This document shows, piece after piece, positions 34,229-43,980 of a stretch of 58,049 nt of DNA. The DNA is from Rhodospirillaceae bacterium (GTDB lineage: Bacteria > Pseudomonadota > Alphaproteobacteria > Rhodospirillales > Casp-alpha2). The number at the start of each line of letters is the position of its first letter. The stretch's first letter is position 1. The position numbers and the translations under genes are program-made. Under the pieces are notes generated by a model. It was not told the origin of the DNA. It saw nothing but the letters and a program-made list of their open reading frames with translations, and searched no databases. Location: contig JAERTE010000070.1 in assembly GCA_016845145.1 (NCBI GenBank), forward strand, positions 1-58,049, given 5' to 3'.

Positions 34229-35434
34229 ATGAAGATCGCCATACCAAAGGAAACTCGCGACAGCGAGAGCCGAGTTGCGGCATCTCCCGAAGTGGTCGGG
34301 AAGCTGGTCGGTTTGGGTTTCGAAGTTACCGTCGAGAAAGGTGCCGGGCTCGGCTCGTCGTTTACCGATGACGCCTACAAAGCCGCCGGAGCACATATTG
34401 CCAAAGATGCCGCGACGGCGCTGAAGAGCGCTGAGATGGTCTGGAAAGTGCGCGCACCTGCGGGCGCGGAAGTGGGCAAGCTGAAAAAGGGCGCCATGCT
34501 GATGGCGTCGTTGGATGCGCTCACCGATGGCGCCGGTATGGCGGCATTGGCGAAGGCCGGTGTTACCGCGTTCGCCATGGAGCTGATGCCGCGTATCTCT
34601 CGTGCGCAAAGCATGGATATCCTCTCGTCCCAGGCCAACCTGGCCGGCTACAAGGCGGTATTGGATGGCGCGGCCGAGTTCGGACGCGGCTTCCCGATGA
34701 TGATGACCGCGGCCGGCACCGTGCCGCCGGCGAAAGCCTTTATCATGGGTGTCGGGGTTGCTGGTCTGCAGGCCATCGCCACGGCAAAGCGCTTGGGAGC
34801 CGTGGTGACCGCCACCGATGTGCGGCCTGCCACGCGCGAACAGGTGCAAAGCCTCGGCGGCAAGTTCCTCACGGTGGACGAGGAAATGGAAAAAGACGCC
34901 GAGACCGAAGCCGGCTACGCCAAGGAAATGCCGCCGGAGTATTTCGCCAAGCAAAAAGCCGTGGTGGCTGAGCACATCAAGAAGCAAGACTTGGTGATTA
35001 CCACGGCCTTGATCCCGGGGCGCGCTGCGCCGGTGCTGGTAACCAAGGAGATGGTCGCCTCCATGCAGCCGGGCTCCATCATCGTTGATTTGGCCGTTGA
35101 AGCTGGTGGCAACGTTGAAGGTTCGAAAGTCGGTGAAGTGGTGACGACGGCAAACGGCGTCAAGATCGTCGGCCATGCCAATGTGCCGGGCCGAGTGGCG
35201 GAAAGCGCGTCGTCGCTGTATGGCCGCAACCTGTTGAATTTCATCACGCCGATGGTCGACAAAGAAACCAAGTCTCTCAACATGGATTGGGAAGATGAGA
35301 CCGTGACCGGCACCTTGGTGACCAAGGACGGCAGCGTCGTCAATGATCGGGTGCCGGCAACGAAAGCCGCGACGAAAAAAGCCCCGGCAAAAAAAGCGCC
35401 CGCCAAAAAACCGGCGGCGAAGAAGGAGAGCTGA
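34229..35434 (+). CDS. pntAA: NAD(P) transhydrogenase subunit alpha part 1 (NAD-binding domain I)
   Basis: 401 residues. N-terminal MKIAIPKET and [12 protein letters not shown], the [18 protein letters not shown] dinucleotide motif with Asp in VTATDVRP, and the mobile-loop region are those of the NAD(H)-binding domain I. The split into alpha1, alpha2 and beta is usual in alphaproteobacteria. The complex couples proton entry to hydride transfer from NADH to NADP+, supplying NADPH. Unusual is a Lys/Ala/Pro tail (about residues 375-401, repeats of KKAPA) that extends past the domain. RBS AAGGGG; pntAB follows after one base. Confidence 0.95.
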   Translation: MKIAIPKETRDSESRVAASPEVVGKLVGLGFEVTVEKGAGLGSSFTDDAYKAAGAHIAKDAATALKSAEMVWKVRAPAGAEVGKLKKGAMLMASLDALTDGAGMAALAKAGVTAFAMELMPRISRAQSMDILSSQANLAGYKAVLDGAAEFGRGFPMMMTAAGTVPPAKAFIMGVGVAGLQAIATAKRLGAVVTATDVRPATREQVQSLGGKFLTVDEEMEKDAETEAGYAKEMPPEYFAKQKAVVAEHIKKQDLVITTALIPGRAAPVLVTKEMVASMQPGSIIVDLAVEAGGNVEGSKVGEVVTTANGVKIVGHANVPGRVAESASSLYGRNLLNFITPMVDKETKSLNMDWEDETVTGTLVTKDGSVVNDRVPATKAATKKAPAKKAPAKKPAAKKES

Positions 35435-35435
35435 C

Positions 35436-35846
35436 ATGGATGCAGCAACCGTTCAGGATCAAGCCTCGAAGGTCGCCACCAGCGCCGCGAAGCTTTTGGA
35501 AGAGGCCGAGAAGTTGGCCAACCAGACGACGCAACTGGTGGACGCGGGCGGCATGGCCGCAGGCGGTATGGATTTTCTAAGTCTGTTCACTATTTTCGTC
35601 TTGGCCTGCTTTGTGGGCTTCTATGTGGTTTGGAGCGTCACACCGGCGCTGCATTCGCCGCTGATGGCCGTCACCAACGCCATTTCGTCGGTGATTATCG
35701 TCGGCGGCTTGTTGGCCGCAGGGCCCGCGGACATGGACTTCTCCAAGGTCATGGGCTTTTGCGCCGTGACATTGGCCAGCGTCAATATCTTCGGTGGTTT
35801 CATCGTGACCCAGCGTATGCTGGGCATGTTCAAGAAAAAGAAATAG
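35436..35846 (+). CDS. pntAB: NAD(P) transhydrogenase subunit alpha part 2 (membrane)
   Basis: 136 residues from the ATG behind GAAGGAGAG. An amphipathic N-terminal stretch (about 1-45, Ala/Glu/Lys-rich) precedes membrane helices starting at [20 protein letters not shown]. Further helices [12 protein letters not shown] and [19 protein letters not shown] end in a basic tail. This piece supplies part of the proton channel (domain II). It starts one base after the pntAA stop and pntB begins 12 bases after its own stop, so the three are a tight operon. Confidence 0.93.
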   Translation: MDAATVQDQASKVATSAAKLLEEAEKLANQTTQLVDAGGMAAGGMDFLSLFTIFVLACFVGFYVVWSVTPALHSPLMAVTNAISSVIIVGGLLAAGPADMDFSKVMGFCAVTLASVNIFGGFIVTQRMLGMFKKKK

Positions 35847-35858
35847 GGGAACGGGACC

Positions 35859-37250
35859 ATGAGTGCACAATTAACCGGTTTCGCTTACCTCATTGCGTCG
35901 GTGCTGTTTATCCTGGCGCTGCGCGGCTTGAGCTCGCCTGAAACCGCCCGTCAGGGCAATATCTTCGGCATCGTCGGCATGGTCATCGCCATCGCTACGA
36001 CGATCGCCGATCCCGCCGTCGTCAGCTTCGAATTGATTGTTCTTGGCGTATTGATCGGCGGTTCCATCGGGACCGTGGTGGCGCGCAAGATCGAGATGAC
36101 GGCACTGCCGCAACTGGTTGCGGCCTTCCACTCGTTGGTTGGTCTGGCGGCCGTGTTCGTGGCTGCCGCCGCGTTTTTCAACCCCGAAGCCTACAACATC
36201 GGCGTGAAGGGCGATATCCACACGGCGTCGCTTATCGAGATGTCGTTGGGCCTGGCCATCGGCGCCATTACGTTTTCGGGCTCGATCATCGCGTTTGCCA
36301 AGTTGCAGGGCGTCATGAGCGGCAATCCCATTACGTTCCCCATGCAGCACCCGGTGAACGCCGCTATTGCCGCGTTGATCGTGATCTTGGTGGTGGTCCT
36401 CATTAACGCACAATCGCCGGAGGTCTTCTGGGCCTTGGCGTTGGCCAGTTTCGCCATCGGCTTCTTGCTGATCATTCCGATTGGCGGCGCCGATATGCCG
36501 GTGGTGGTGTCGATGCTGAACTCATACTCCGGTTGGGCGGCTTGCGGTATCGGCTTTACGCTGTCGAACCCGGCGTTGATCGTCACCGGCGCGCTTGTGG
36601 GTTCGTCGGGCGCGATCCTGTCGTACATCATGTGCAAAGGCATGAACCGCTCCATCGTTAATGTGCTGCTGGGCGGCTTCGGCGGCGATACGACGGCGAC
36701 ATCGTCGGCATCGACCGGCGACAAGAACGCCAAGGCCGGTGCGGCGGATGACGCAGCCTTCCTGATGAAGAACGCATCCAAGGTCATCATCGTGCCCGGT
36801 TACGGCATGGCGGTGTCCCAGGCGCAGCACGCATTGCGTGAGATGTGCGATCTGTTGAAGGCCGAGGGTGTCGAGGTTTCTTACGCCATTCACCCGGTGG
36901 CGGGTCGCATGCCGGGGCACATGAACGTGCTGTTGGCAGAGGCCAACGTGCCTTACGACGAAGTGTTCGAGCTGGAGGAGATCAACCACGAATTCTCCAC
37001 CGCCGACGTGGCTTATGTCATCGGCGCCAACGACACCACCAACCCGGTCGCCAAGACCGATCCGCAAAGCCCCATCGCGGGCATGCCGATCTTGGATGTC
37101 GATCGGGCCGGCACGGTGTTGTTCGTAAAGCGCTCCTTGAGCGCCGGTTACGCGGGCGTCGACAATCCGTTGTTCTACGCCGACAACACGCTGATGCTGT
37201 TCGGCGACGCCAAGAAAATGACCGAAGAGATCGTCCAAGCGCTTGGTTAG
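35859..37250 (+). CDS. pntB: NAD(P) transhydrogenase subunit beta
   Basis: 463 residues, full length. Eight or nine membrane helices (about 1-260) form the rest of the proton channel, with the FSGSIIAFAKLQG helix typical of the family. The C-terminal NADP(H)-binding domain III has VIIVPGYGMAVSQAQHAL with the GYGMAVSQAQ motif, HPVAGRMPGHMNVLLAEA and ANDTTNPVAKTDP. With pntAA and pntAB it forms the inner-membrane transhydrogenase. The operon ends with a strong terminator at 37273-37306. Confidence 0.96.
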   Translation: MSAQLTGFAYLIASVLFILALRGLSSPETARQGNIFGIVGMVIAIATTIADPAVVSFELIVLGVLIGGSIGTVVARKIEMTALPQLVAAFHSLVGLAAVFVAAAAFFNPEAYNIGVKGDIHTASLIEMSLGLAIGAITFSGSIIAFAKLQGVMSGNPITFPMQHPVNAAIAALIVILVVVLINAQSPEVFWALALASFAIGFLLIIPIGGADMPVVVSMLNSYSGWAACGIGFTLSNPALIVTGALVGSSGAILSYIMCKGMNRSIVNVLLGGFGGDTTATSSASTGDKNAKAGAADDAAFLMKNASKVIIVPGYGMAVSQAQHALREMCDLLKAEGVEVSYAIHPVAGRMPGHMNVLLAEANVPYDEVFELEEINHEFSTADVAYVIGANDTTNPVAKTDPQSPIAGMPILDVDRAGTVLFVKRSLSAGYAGVDNPLFYADNTLMLFGDAKKMTEEIVQALG

Positions 37251-37272
37251 AGCCGACACGGCGGACAATTCA

Positions 37273-37306
37273 AAACGGCGGGGCAGCTTCGGTTGTCCCG
37301 CCGTTT
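37273..37306 (+). terminator. Rho-independent terminator of the pnt operon
   Basis: AAACGGCGGGGCA pairs with TGTCCCGCCGTTT over thirteen positions with one G-T wobble, leaving a short loop around GCTTCGGT. TTTCTTATA follows. It starts 22 bases after the pntB stop and is the clearest terminator in the window. Confidence 0.88.
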
Positions 37307-37413
37307 CTTATATGCGAGGTTGGCGTCGGTAGCTGGTGGCCTGATGAGAAGGGCTGAATTGTGCGAAATGCGACCGCCGGCCCGAGCCCTGATCTGTTAC
37401 CAAGGAATTCTCT

Positions 37414-37722
37414 ATGAAACTCGATGAGACCCAGCTCGCCGTTGTGGAAAGCCAAACCGGCGCCAAACCCTTGCCCGCCGACGATCCGGCAGCGGAACAG
37501 CTCAGCGGCGCGTTCGGCGACCACTCGTTTTTTCTCGATCCCAACGGCCTCTATATTTTTGAAGGTGTCGACTTGCCCGAAGCCGAGCACGGCACGTCTC
37601 CGGCATTGCTGATTCAGATCGCGGAATGGACGGATGAGGAAAAGACCGCCATCGGCCCCATCGAGCCCAAACCGGCGGATCTGATACTTGATCTCGCCAT
37701 GGAAATTCCGGCTCCCGAGTAG
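37414..37722 (+). CDS. Hypothetical small acidic protein
   Basis: 102 residues; no known domain recognised. Acidic, no signal peptide or membrane helix. RBS AAGGAATT 7 bases before the ATG and a normal codon pattern support a real gene. The N-terminal part (ETQLAVVESQTGAKPLPADDPAAEQL) looks helical, and the GDHSFFLDPNGLYIFEGVD stretch could form a beta hairpin. It starts after the pnt terminator and the quinone oxidoreductase begins 7 bases past its stop, so they may be co-transcribed. Confidence 0.65.
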   Translation: MKLDETQLAVVESQTGAKPLPADDPAAEQLSGAFGDHSFFLDPNGLYIFEGVDLPEAEHGTSPALLIQIAEWTDEEKTAIGPIEPKPADLILDLAMEIPAPE

Positions 37723-37729
37723 TAGCGCC

Positions 37730-38725
37730 ATGAACACAGAGCCTGAGACGATGCGCGCCGTTTTTGCCCGTGCCTATGGGACACCCCAAGACTTGGAGAT
37801 CGGGGATTTTCCCAAATTTGTCGCCGGTCCCGGAGAAATCCTGATCAATGCGAAGGCGCTCGGCGTTGCCTTCCACGATGGCCTGCAATTGGCCGGCAAG
37901 CACCAGATCAAGCACCAGATGCCTTATGTGCCCGGTATGGAAATTGCCGGTACCATTGCCGAGCTGGGCGACGGCGTTGAAGGACCGCCCATCGGCACGC
38001 CGGTAATGGCGCTGTCCAAGGGCAACGCCTGGGCCGAGTTCGCCAAGGTTGATGCCTCTCAGGTGTGGCCGATGCCGGAAGGTGTTAGATTCGTAGATGC
38101 TGCGGCGCTTTCCATGGCCTATTCGACGGCGCACTGCGGTCTTCGCTGGGAGGCGGACGTGCAGCCGGGCGAAGTGGTCTTGGTTACCGGGGCCAGCGGT
38201 GCGGTGGGGCAGGCGGCGGTCGAGATATCGAAGCTCATGGGAGCAAAGGTTATAGCCGTTGCCAGTACCGATGAGCGCCTCGCCATGGCGGCCGAATACG
38301 GCGCCGATGAGGGTATCAATTACACGAATGCCTCGGTCAAGGAAGCGGTCATGGAATTGACTGGCGGCAAAGGTGTCGATGTGGCCTTTGATCCGGTGAT
38401 GGGTAGCCTGTTCCCCGATGTGCTGAGCAGCCTCGGCTGGGGCGGGCGGCACGTGATTATCGGTTTTGCCGGGGGTGAGATTCCCAAAATTCCGTCGAAT
38501 CGGTTATTGATCAAGAATCGCCGCGCGCTTGGCATGGTGATGACTTATTACCGCTACACCGAAACCGACAAAATGCGCGAAACTGCCGACACGTTGCTGG
38601 GCTGGTGCAGGGACGGCAAGATCAAGCCGCCGGTGGCCAAAACCGGCCCGCTGGAGAAAGCGCCGGAATTTCTGACTGAAATCATGGAGCGCAAACTGAT
38701 CGGCCGGGCGATTTTGGAACCCTAA
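37730..38725 (+). CDS. NADPH:quinone oxidoreductase family protein (MDR)
   Basis: 331 residues from the ATG at 37730; the in-frame ATG at 37688 overlaps the previous gene. GroES-like N-terminal domain (PYVPGMEIAGTIAELGDGV) and the nucleotide-binding motif VLVTGASGAVGQAAVEI, with the GADEGINYT segment, place it in the zinc-free quinone oxidoreductase branch. No zinc ligands are present. It would reduce quinones or enones with NADPH, which links logically to the pnt operon upstream, but this is only a positional hint. Confidence 0.88.
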   Translation: MNTEPETMRAVFARAYGTPQDLEIGDFPKFVAGPGEILINAKALGVAFHDGLQLAGKHQIKHQMPYVPGMEIAGTIAELGDGVEGPPIGTPVMALSKGNAWAEFAKVDASQVWPMPEGVRFVDAAALSMAYSTAHCGLRWEADVQPGEVVLVTGASGAVGQAAVEISKLMGAKVIAVASTDERLAMAAEYGADEGINYTNASVKEAVMELTGGKGVDVAFDPVMGSLFPDVLSSLGWGGRHVIIGFAGGEIPKIPSNRLLIKNRRALGMVMTYYRYTETDKMRETADTLLGWCRDGKIKPPVAKTGPLEKAPEFLTEIMERKLIGRAILEP

Positions 38726-38869
38726 GGTTGGGGCAGATGATGGACCCGATGGTTAAGGTTTCATCGGAACGGCGACTGGTCAGATCTCGTCAGCGGAAAG
38801 TCATCCCGCCCGAACTTGAGGTTGGCGAATAGCCAGAAGCAGGCAATTCGGCACTCGGCTACTATCGCA

Positions 38870-39682
38870 TCACTTTATGGCAGTAATGATGTGCGCTCTT
38901 ATTTTTGCCGCAACTTCTCCTTCCCCGTACCGCTCTGAAATTGCTTCTGCGGCCCGATCCGTAACATGGTCGAGCAAACTCGCATCACGCTGCTCGATTT
39001 CGTTTCGCAAAGGTGTGCCTTGGCAATATGCTATTGCTGGATGGCGTGGAGACGGGGCCTTACTAGTTTCCTCGATTGAGTCAATTGATACGTCAGTAAA
39101 ACCTGCCGCATCCAAATCGTTGCGTATTTGGTTGTGGTCATAATACCCGTGCGGTGTGCGTGGAAGGAAGTTTGGTGGATCGTCCGGAAATACGTCGGAT
39201 GCGACTTGCGTGACAATATCCGCGAAATCGTTCGCTTTGATTTCATCCCAGACACTAAAGATAAAACTCCCGCCGTCTTTTAATACTCTCCGGGCTTCGC
39301 CATAGCCTTGGCTTCTGTCCGGGTAGAACATCACTCCATATTGGCAAATCGTCACATCGAAGGAATTGTCATCAAATGGTAAATTCATGGCATCTGCCTG
39401 TCGCCACTCTATCCGTTCGTCAGGACCTTGCTTGATGGCAGCATGGTCGAGCATAGGTTGGTTGAGGTCTGTTACAACGTAGCGGGCATCTGTATCCAGA
39501 CGAGAGGCAAGCGCCCTAGGAACAACCCCACTGCCAGCGGCAGTTTCCAATACTGACTTTGGTTCGAGTGATGCAACCCGTGAAGCAAGGTCATCCGCAT
39601 AGGCGTCAAATATCAACGGCACCAGATAGGTGTCGTAGAACTCTGGTATAGAACCACTGAACTCTTTGTCACTTGCGGTCAT
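38870..39682 (-). CDS. Class I SAM-dependent methyltransferase
   Basis: 270 residues from the ATG behind AGAGGAAC at 39680-39682; an ATG at 39700 is possible. Motif I SVLETAAGSGVVPRAL binds SAM, VTDLNQPML supplies the acidic residue, and DVTICQYGVMFYPDR is the post-II strand, as in the ubiquinone/menaquinone UbiE-like methyltransferase group. Acceptor unknown. The DNA looks less G+C-rich than the neighbours, with more TTT/AAT-type codons, hinting at recent acquisition; a proper base-composition calculation was not done. Transcribed away from the 372-base gene-free stretch at 39683-40054. Confidence 0.85.
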   Translation of the reverse strand: MTASDKEFSGSIPEFYDTYLVPLIFDAYADDLASRVASLEPKSVLETAAGSGVVPRALASRLDTDARYVVTDLNQPMLDHAAIKQGPDERIEWRQADAMNLPFDDNSFDVTICQYGVMFYPDRSQGYGEARRVLKDGGSFIFSVWDEIKANDFADIVTQVASDVFPDDPPNFLPRTPHGYYDHNQIRNDLDAAGFTDVSIDSIEETSKAPSPRHPAIAYCQGTPLRNEIEQRDASLLDHVTDRAAEAISERYGEGEVAAKIRAHIITAIK

Positions 39683-40054
39683 GATAGTTCCTCTTGTCAA
39701 AACACCGATCTCGACCCCGACTAGATTATTGGCGAACTGTAAACACTACAAGGTGAGGACGCATATTCTCACTTCCGAGTTGGGTCATGAGCACGCCTCC
39801 CGCACCGACGACAAAGTAGTCCGCAGTCGAAGATCGAGCGGTCATCCAATCCAGAAAAACCGATTGCAGATGATTCTACGGCTGCTTCGCATTCAGCACC
39901 TGAAGGAAATCGTCGTCACGCCTCAGGCCCGGAACGTGCCATAAACAGTCATTTTCGGAGTTAGAGATAATTCTCAACTATCCGGTGACCAAGCTGAAAT
40001 CAGCAGAGTTTGTGTCTACAACGATTATATTTCCCGAGGCCGATTTCGTACGAT
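39683..40054. other. Region without a supported gene
   Basis: 372 bases between the methyltransferase start and the TusA-like gene end. I see no tRNA, repeat or convincing coding sequence. A plus-strand open frame of 92 codons (39666-39944) overlaps the methyltransferase start, has no ribosome-binding site and no recognisable family. It may hold the methyltransferase promoter, or decayed DNA left by an insertion. Confidence 0.5.
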
Positions 40055-40330
40055 CTAATACCGAGAGAAATCGCGTTGGCGATCTGGGTGCCGAATTCGC
40101 TCGCGCTTACGGATGAGATAGCTCGCTGTATTTCCATCTTCCGTCACGCCAAGTATTTCATGGCCGGTGCGGTTGCTCCACGCCGGTATGTCCATGCGCG
40201 AGACGCGGTCATCGGTCAGGAATTCAAGAATCTCACCAACCTCCATGGTGTTGATGGATTTGTTCAGTTCGATCATCACCATTGGGCAGCCTCGGCCACG
40301 GGCATCTTGCGTTTTGTCGATTTCAGCCAT
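40055..40330 (-). CDS. TusA-family sulfurtransferase-like protein
   Basis: 91 residues from the ATG at 40328-40330. The N-terminal DARGRGCPMVMIELNKSI holds the single conserved Cys15-Pro of TusA/YedF proteins, although the second Pro of CPxP is replaced by Val. The rest (VGEILEFLTDDRVSRMDIPAWSNRTGHEIL) fits the fold. TusA-like proteins carry a persulfide sulfur. It is the second gene after the DsrE-like gene, with a 26-base gap, on the same strand, suggesting a sulfur-relay pair. Confidence 0.82.
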   Translation of the reverse strand: MAEIDKTQDARGRGCPMVMIELNKSINTMEVGEILEFLTDDRVSRMDIPAWSNRTGHEILGVTEDGNTASYLIRKRERIRHPDRQRDFSRY

Positions 40331-40356
40331 GACGGCAACCACCTGCTGATATCCTG

Positions 40357-40773
40357 CTAGAAATACTGGCAGTGATCGGCCTTGGCGGCTTTCTCGTTCA
40401 GGAACCACGATGCTCCCACAATACCATCAGAAATATCGATCAGGTTTCCCTCGGTAACGCCATAGATCGTGGCTGCCATGTCGCAGGCATAAAGATTGAC
40501 ACAGCCCGTGTCTTTGAGGGTTCTCAAGAAATCCATGATATCGGCGGGCAAGCCTGCGGCGGCAACCTGTTCGCGGACGAATTGGTCTTGGTCGGCGTGA
40601 TGGCCGTTCACGCGGATAGCTTTAGCGCCGTCTTCGGTGAGCGCGCGGACAGCCCAACTGACAAAGAAGATATCCACCTGCGTTCCTTCCACGGATTGCA
40701 GGTAGGCATTGATAAGAGGACACAGGAATTTGTCGTAGGAGTCCTCGGTAATATAGATTACTAGCCGATCCAT
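40357..40773 (-). CDS. DsrE/DsrF-family protein
   Basis: 138 residues from the ATG at 40771-40773, directly behind GGGGGAGG; longer in-frame starts exist up to 40836. RLVIYITEDSYDKFLCPLINAYLQS and GCVNLYACDMAATIYGV, with the Cys in YACDM, match the DsrE/F peroxiredoxin-like family that moves persulfide sulfur together with TusA. It is divergent from the LysR gene, sharing about 207 bases. Substrate and partner route (tRNA thiolation, sulfur oxidation or sulfane stress) cannot be told. Confidence 0.82.
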   Translation of the reverse strand: MDRLVIYITEDSYDKFLCPLINAYLQSVEGTQVDIFFVSWAVRALTEDGAKAIRVNGHHADQDQFVREQVAAAGLPADIMDFLRTLKDTGCVNLYACDMAATIYGVTEGNLIDISDGIVGASWFLNEKAAKADHCQYF

Positions 40774-40980
40774 AGCCTCCCCCGACCTAATCTTTTCCGG
40801 CAGAACTTCGCTCATTTCAGCGCGTAGCCTATCCACCTTACTCTCAGTTCTCGTATCAGGTCAAAACCGGGAGGTGGCATCAGCCCATCCGCACGACCCG
40901 CTTGCGCACTGAAACGCGAAGGAGTAGTGGTGCTGTATTGACCAGTGTGTTACGCGACACTGAACGAAGGGAAGCTATCC

Positions 40981-41880
40981 GTGAGCACCCGCCGTCTTCT
41001 CTATCTGGCGACCTTGGCAGAAGAAAAACACTTCGGCCGAGCCGCCGAGAAATGCAACATCTCGCAGCCGACGCTATCGAGCTCGATCCGGCAGTTCGAG
41101 GAGGATTTGGGTATCCAGATCGTCAAGCGTGGCCATCGGTTTTCAGGCTTCACCCAGGAAGGTCTGCGCGTTTTGGATTACGCCAATCGGGTATTAGCGG
41201 AAGACGAAAAGCTGGCCGAGGACATCAACTTCATGCGCACGGGGTTGGCGGGGAAACTGCGCATCGGCGTTATCGCCACAGCTCTTCCCATTGCCGCCCT
41301 GGTGACATCGACTTTCGGCCGCGAACACCCCGGCGTGACCATCGAGATCGTGTCGCGAAGCACACATGAGATTTTGCAGCAGCTCGAAGATTTTTCCATC
41401 GATCTGGGGATTTCCTATCTGGACGAAACGCGCTCAGCGAATATCCGCGAGTTGCCTCTCTATACTGAAAACCTGGCGCTACTGACCCCGGACCCCGGCC
41501 CATTTTCGGATCGGAACCAATTAACGTGGGATGAAGTCACCGACACGCCTTTGGTTCTGCAGGCGCCGGATACTCAAAACCGCCGCATCATCGACAAGGT
41601 GTTCAAGGACCTGGGCCACAACATCAAACCGCAAATCGAATCGAATTCGCTGATCAATATCGCCGCGCATGTGCGCGCCGGTGCGTGGTCGGCCGTGGTG
41701 CCCGGTGAGTGCTTTGCGTTTTGTTCGACGCCGCCCGGAACCAAGTTGATCCAATTATCCGAGCCCCAGGTGGGTCACGTCATCGGCCTGCAAATGGCGG
41801 ACACGGAATTTCCCTCTGTAGTGTCGCAAAATTTTTTCGATTCCGCCGACCAATTGGACATCGATTCCCTCTTCTATTGA
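40981..41880 (+). CDS. LysR-family transcriptional regulator
   Basis: 299 residues from a GTG behind GAAGGGAAG; an ATG at 40945 adds 12 residues without family similarity. The N-terminal helix-turn-helix is LYLATLAEEKHFGRAAEKCNISQPTLSSSIRQFEEDLG, reported here only as positions about 6-43. A linker helix and an effector domain follow, with the second Cys typical of OxyR missing from its redox position. It resembles regulators tied to formate dehydrogenase or peroxide genes. Upstream of frmA-fghA and divergent from the DsrE/TusA pair, it could control either. Confidence 0.88.
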   Translation: MSTRRLLYLATLAEEKHFGRAAEKCNISQPTLSSSIRQFEEDLGIQIVKRGHRFSGFTQEGLRVLDYANRVLAEDEKLAEDINFMRTGLAGKLRIGVIATALPIAALVTSTFGREHPGVTIEIVSRSTHEILQQLEDFSIDLGISYLDETRSANIRELPLYTENLALLTPDPGPFSDRNQLTWDEVTDTPLVLQAPDTQNRRIIDKVFKDLGHNIKPQIESNSLINIAAHVRAGAWSAVVPGECFAFCSTPPGTKLIQLSEPQVGHVIGLQMADTEFPSVVSQNFFDSADQLDIDSLFY

Positions 41881-41952
41881 TGTCTTCTATCGCATCATAA
41901 AGTTTTTTCATTTTATCCCCTGCGTTGGGCGGGCGAAGGTGTTCGTTCATAA

Positions 41953-43080
<1,128 letters not shown>

Positions 43081-43091
43081 GCCGCCATTTT

Positions 43092-43946
43092 ATGGCTATA
43101 AAGCAGCTCAAGGAGCATCATTGCTTCGGTGGCCGTCAGGTGTTTTTCGAACATCGCTCCTACGTGCTCGGTTGCGATATGCGCTTTGGTGTGTATTTCC
43201 CGCCGGGCTTTGCCAACAACCATCGTTGGCCGGCATTGACCTATCTGGCGGGGCTGACCTGCACCGAAGAAACCTTCTTGATGAAAGGTGGTGCGCAGCG
43301 ATTTGCGGCCAAGCATGGGATCGTCTTGATCGCGCCCGACACCAGCCCAAGGGGAGTAGGTGTCGCGGGCGAGGACGACGATTGGGATTTCGGCACCGGC
43401 GCGGGATTTTACATCAACGCCACCAACGGAGATTGGGCGGCCAACTATCACATGGAAGATTACGTTACCGGCGAGCTGCAGCAGATCATGCGCGAATACC
43501 TGAATATCGATTACGAACGTCAGGGCATCTTCGGTCATTCCATGGGGGGCCACGGCGCGTTGACGCTGTCGGCGAAGTATCCTGATTTGTACAAAAGCGT
43601 GTCTGCCTTCGCGCCGATTTGCGCGCCGACACAATGCCCCTGGGGCGAGAAGGCATTTAGCGGCTACTTGGGCGGCGACAAGGCTTCGTGGGCCGCACAC
43701 GACGCGGTCACGTTGATCCGCACGATGCCAGGCGCGGAACGCAAGCCGCTGTTGGTCGACCAGGGCCTGGCGGACGAATTTCTCGACGAGCAATTGAAAC
43801 CACAATTGCTTGAGGCCGCTTGTTCGGAGACGCAGCACCCATTGACACTGCGCCGTCATGACGGTTACGACCATAGCTACTTCTTCATGTCGACGTTCAT
43901 GGAAGATCATCTCGATCATCATGCCAAGGTGATCTGTCCCGGTTAG
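43092..43946 (+). CDS. fghA: S-formylglutathione hydrolase
   Basis: 284 residues, full length. The esterase elbow GHSMGGHGAL carries the nucleophile Ser; Asp is expected in LLVDQGLADEF and His in YDHSYFF. YLAGLTCTEETF and KAFSGYLG are family signatures. It hydrolyses S-formylglutathione to formate and glutathione, the second step after FrmA. It begins 11 bases after frmA, probably translated from the same mRNA. Confidence 0.96.
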   Translation: MAIKQLKEHHCFGGRQVFFEHRSYVLGCDMRFGVYFPPGFANNHRWPALTYLAGLTCTEETFLMKGGAQRFAAKHGIVLIAPDTSPRGVGVAGEDDDWDFGTGAGFYINATNGDWAANYHMEDYVTGELQQIMREYLNIDYERQGIFGHSMGGHGALTLSAKYPDLYKSVSAFAPICAPTQCPWGEKAFSGYLGGDKASWAAHDAVTLIRTMPGAERKPLLVDQGLADEFLDEQLKPQLLEAACSETQHPLTLRRHDGYDHSYFFMSTFMEDHLDHHAKVICPG

Positions 43947-43980
43947 CCCACCGATCCGGGTTAAGCCCATGGGAGGAACC

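Noticed and set aside
34196..35437. 413-codon minus-strand frame over pntAA
   Set aside because: Antisense of a strongly supported gene; composition is His/Arg-rich shadow sequence.
38737..38832. 31-codon frame between the quinone oxidoreductase and methyltransferase genes
   Set aside because: Too short and without similarity; a weak GGGG before the ATG is not enough support.
39666..39944. 92-codon plus-strand frame after the methyltransferase
   Set aside because: Overlaps the methyltransferase start, no ribosome-binding site and no family match; kept only as part of the gene-free region.
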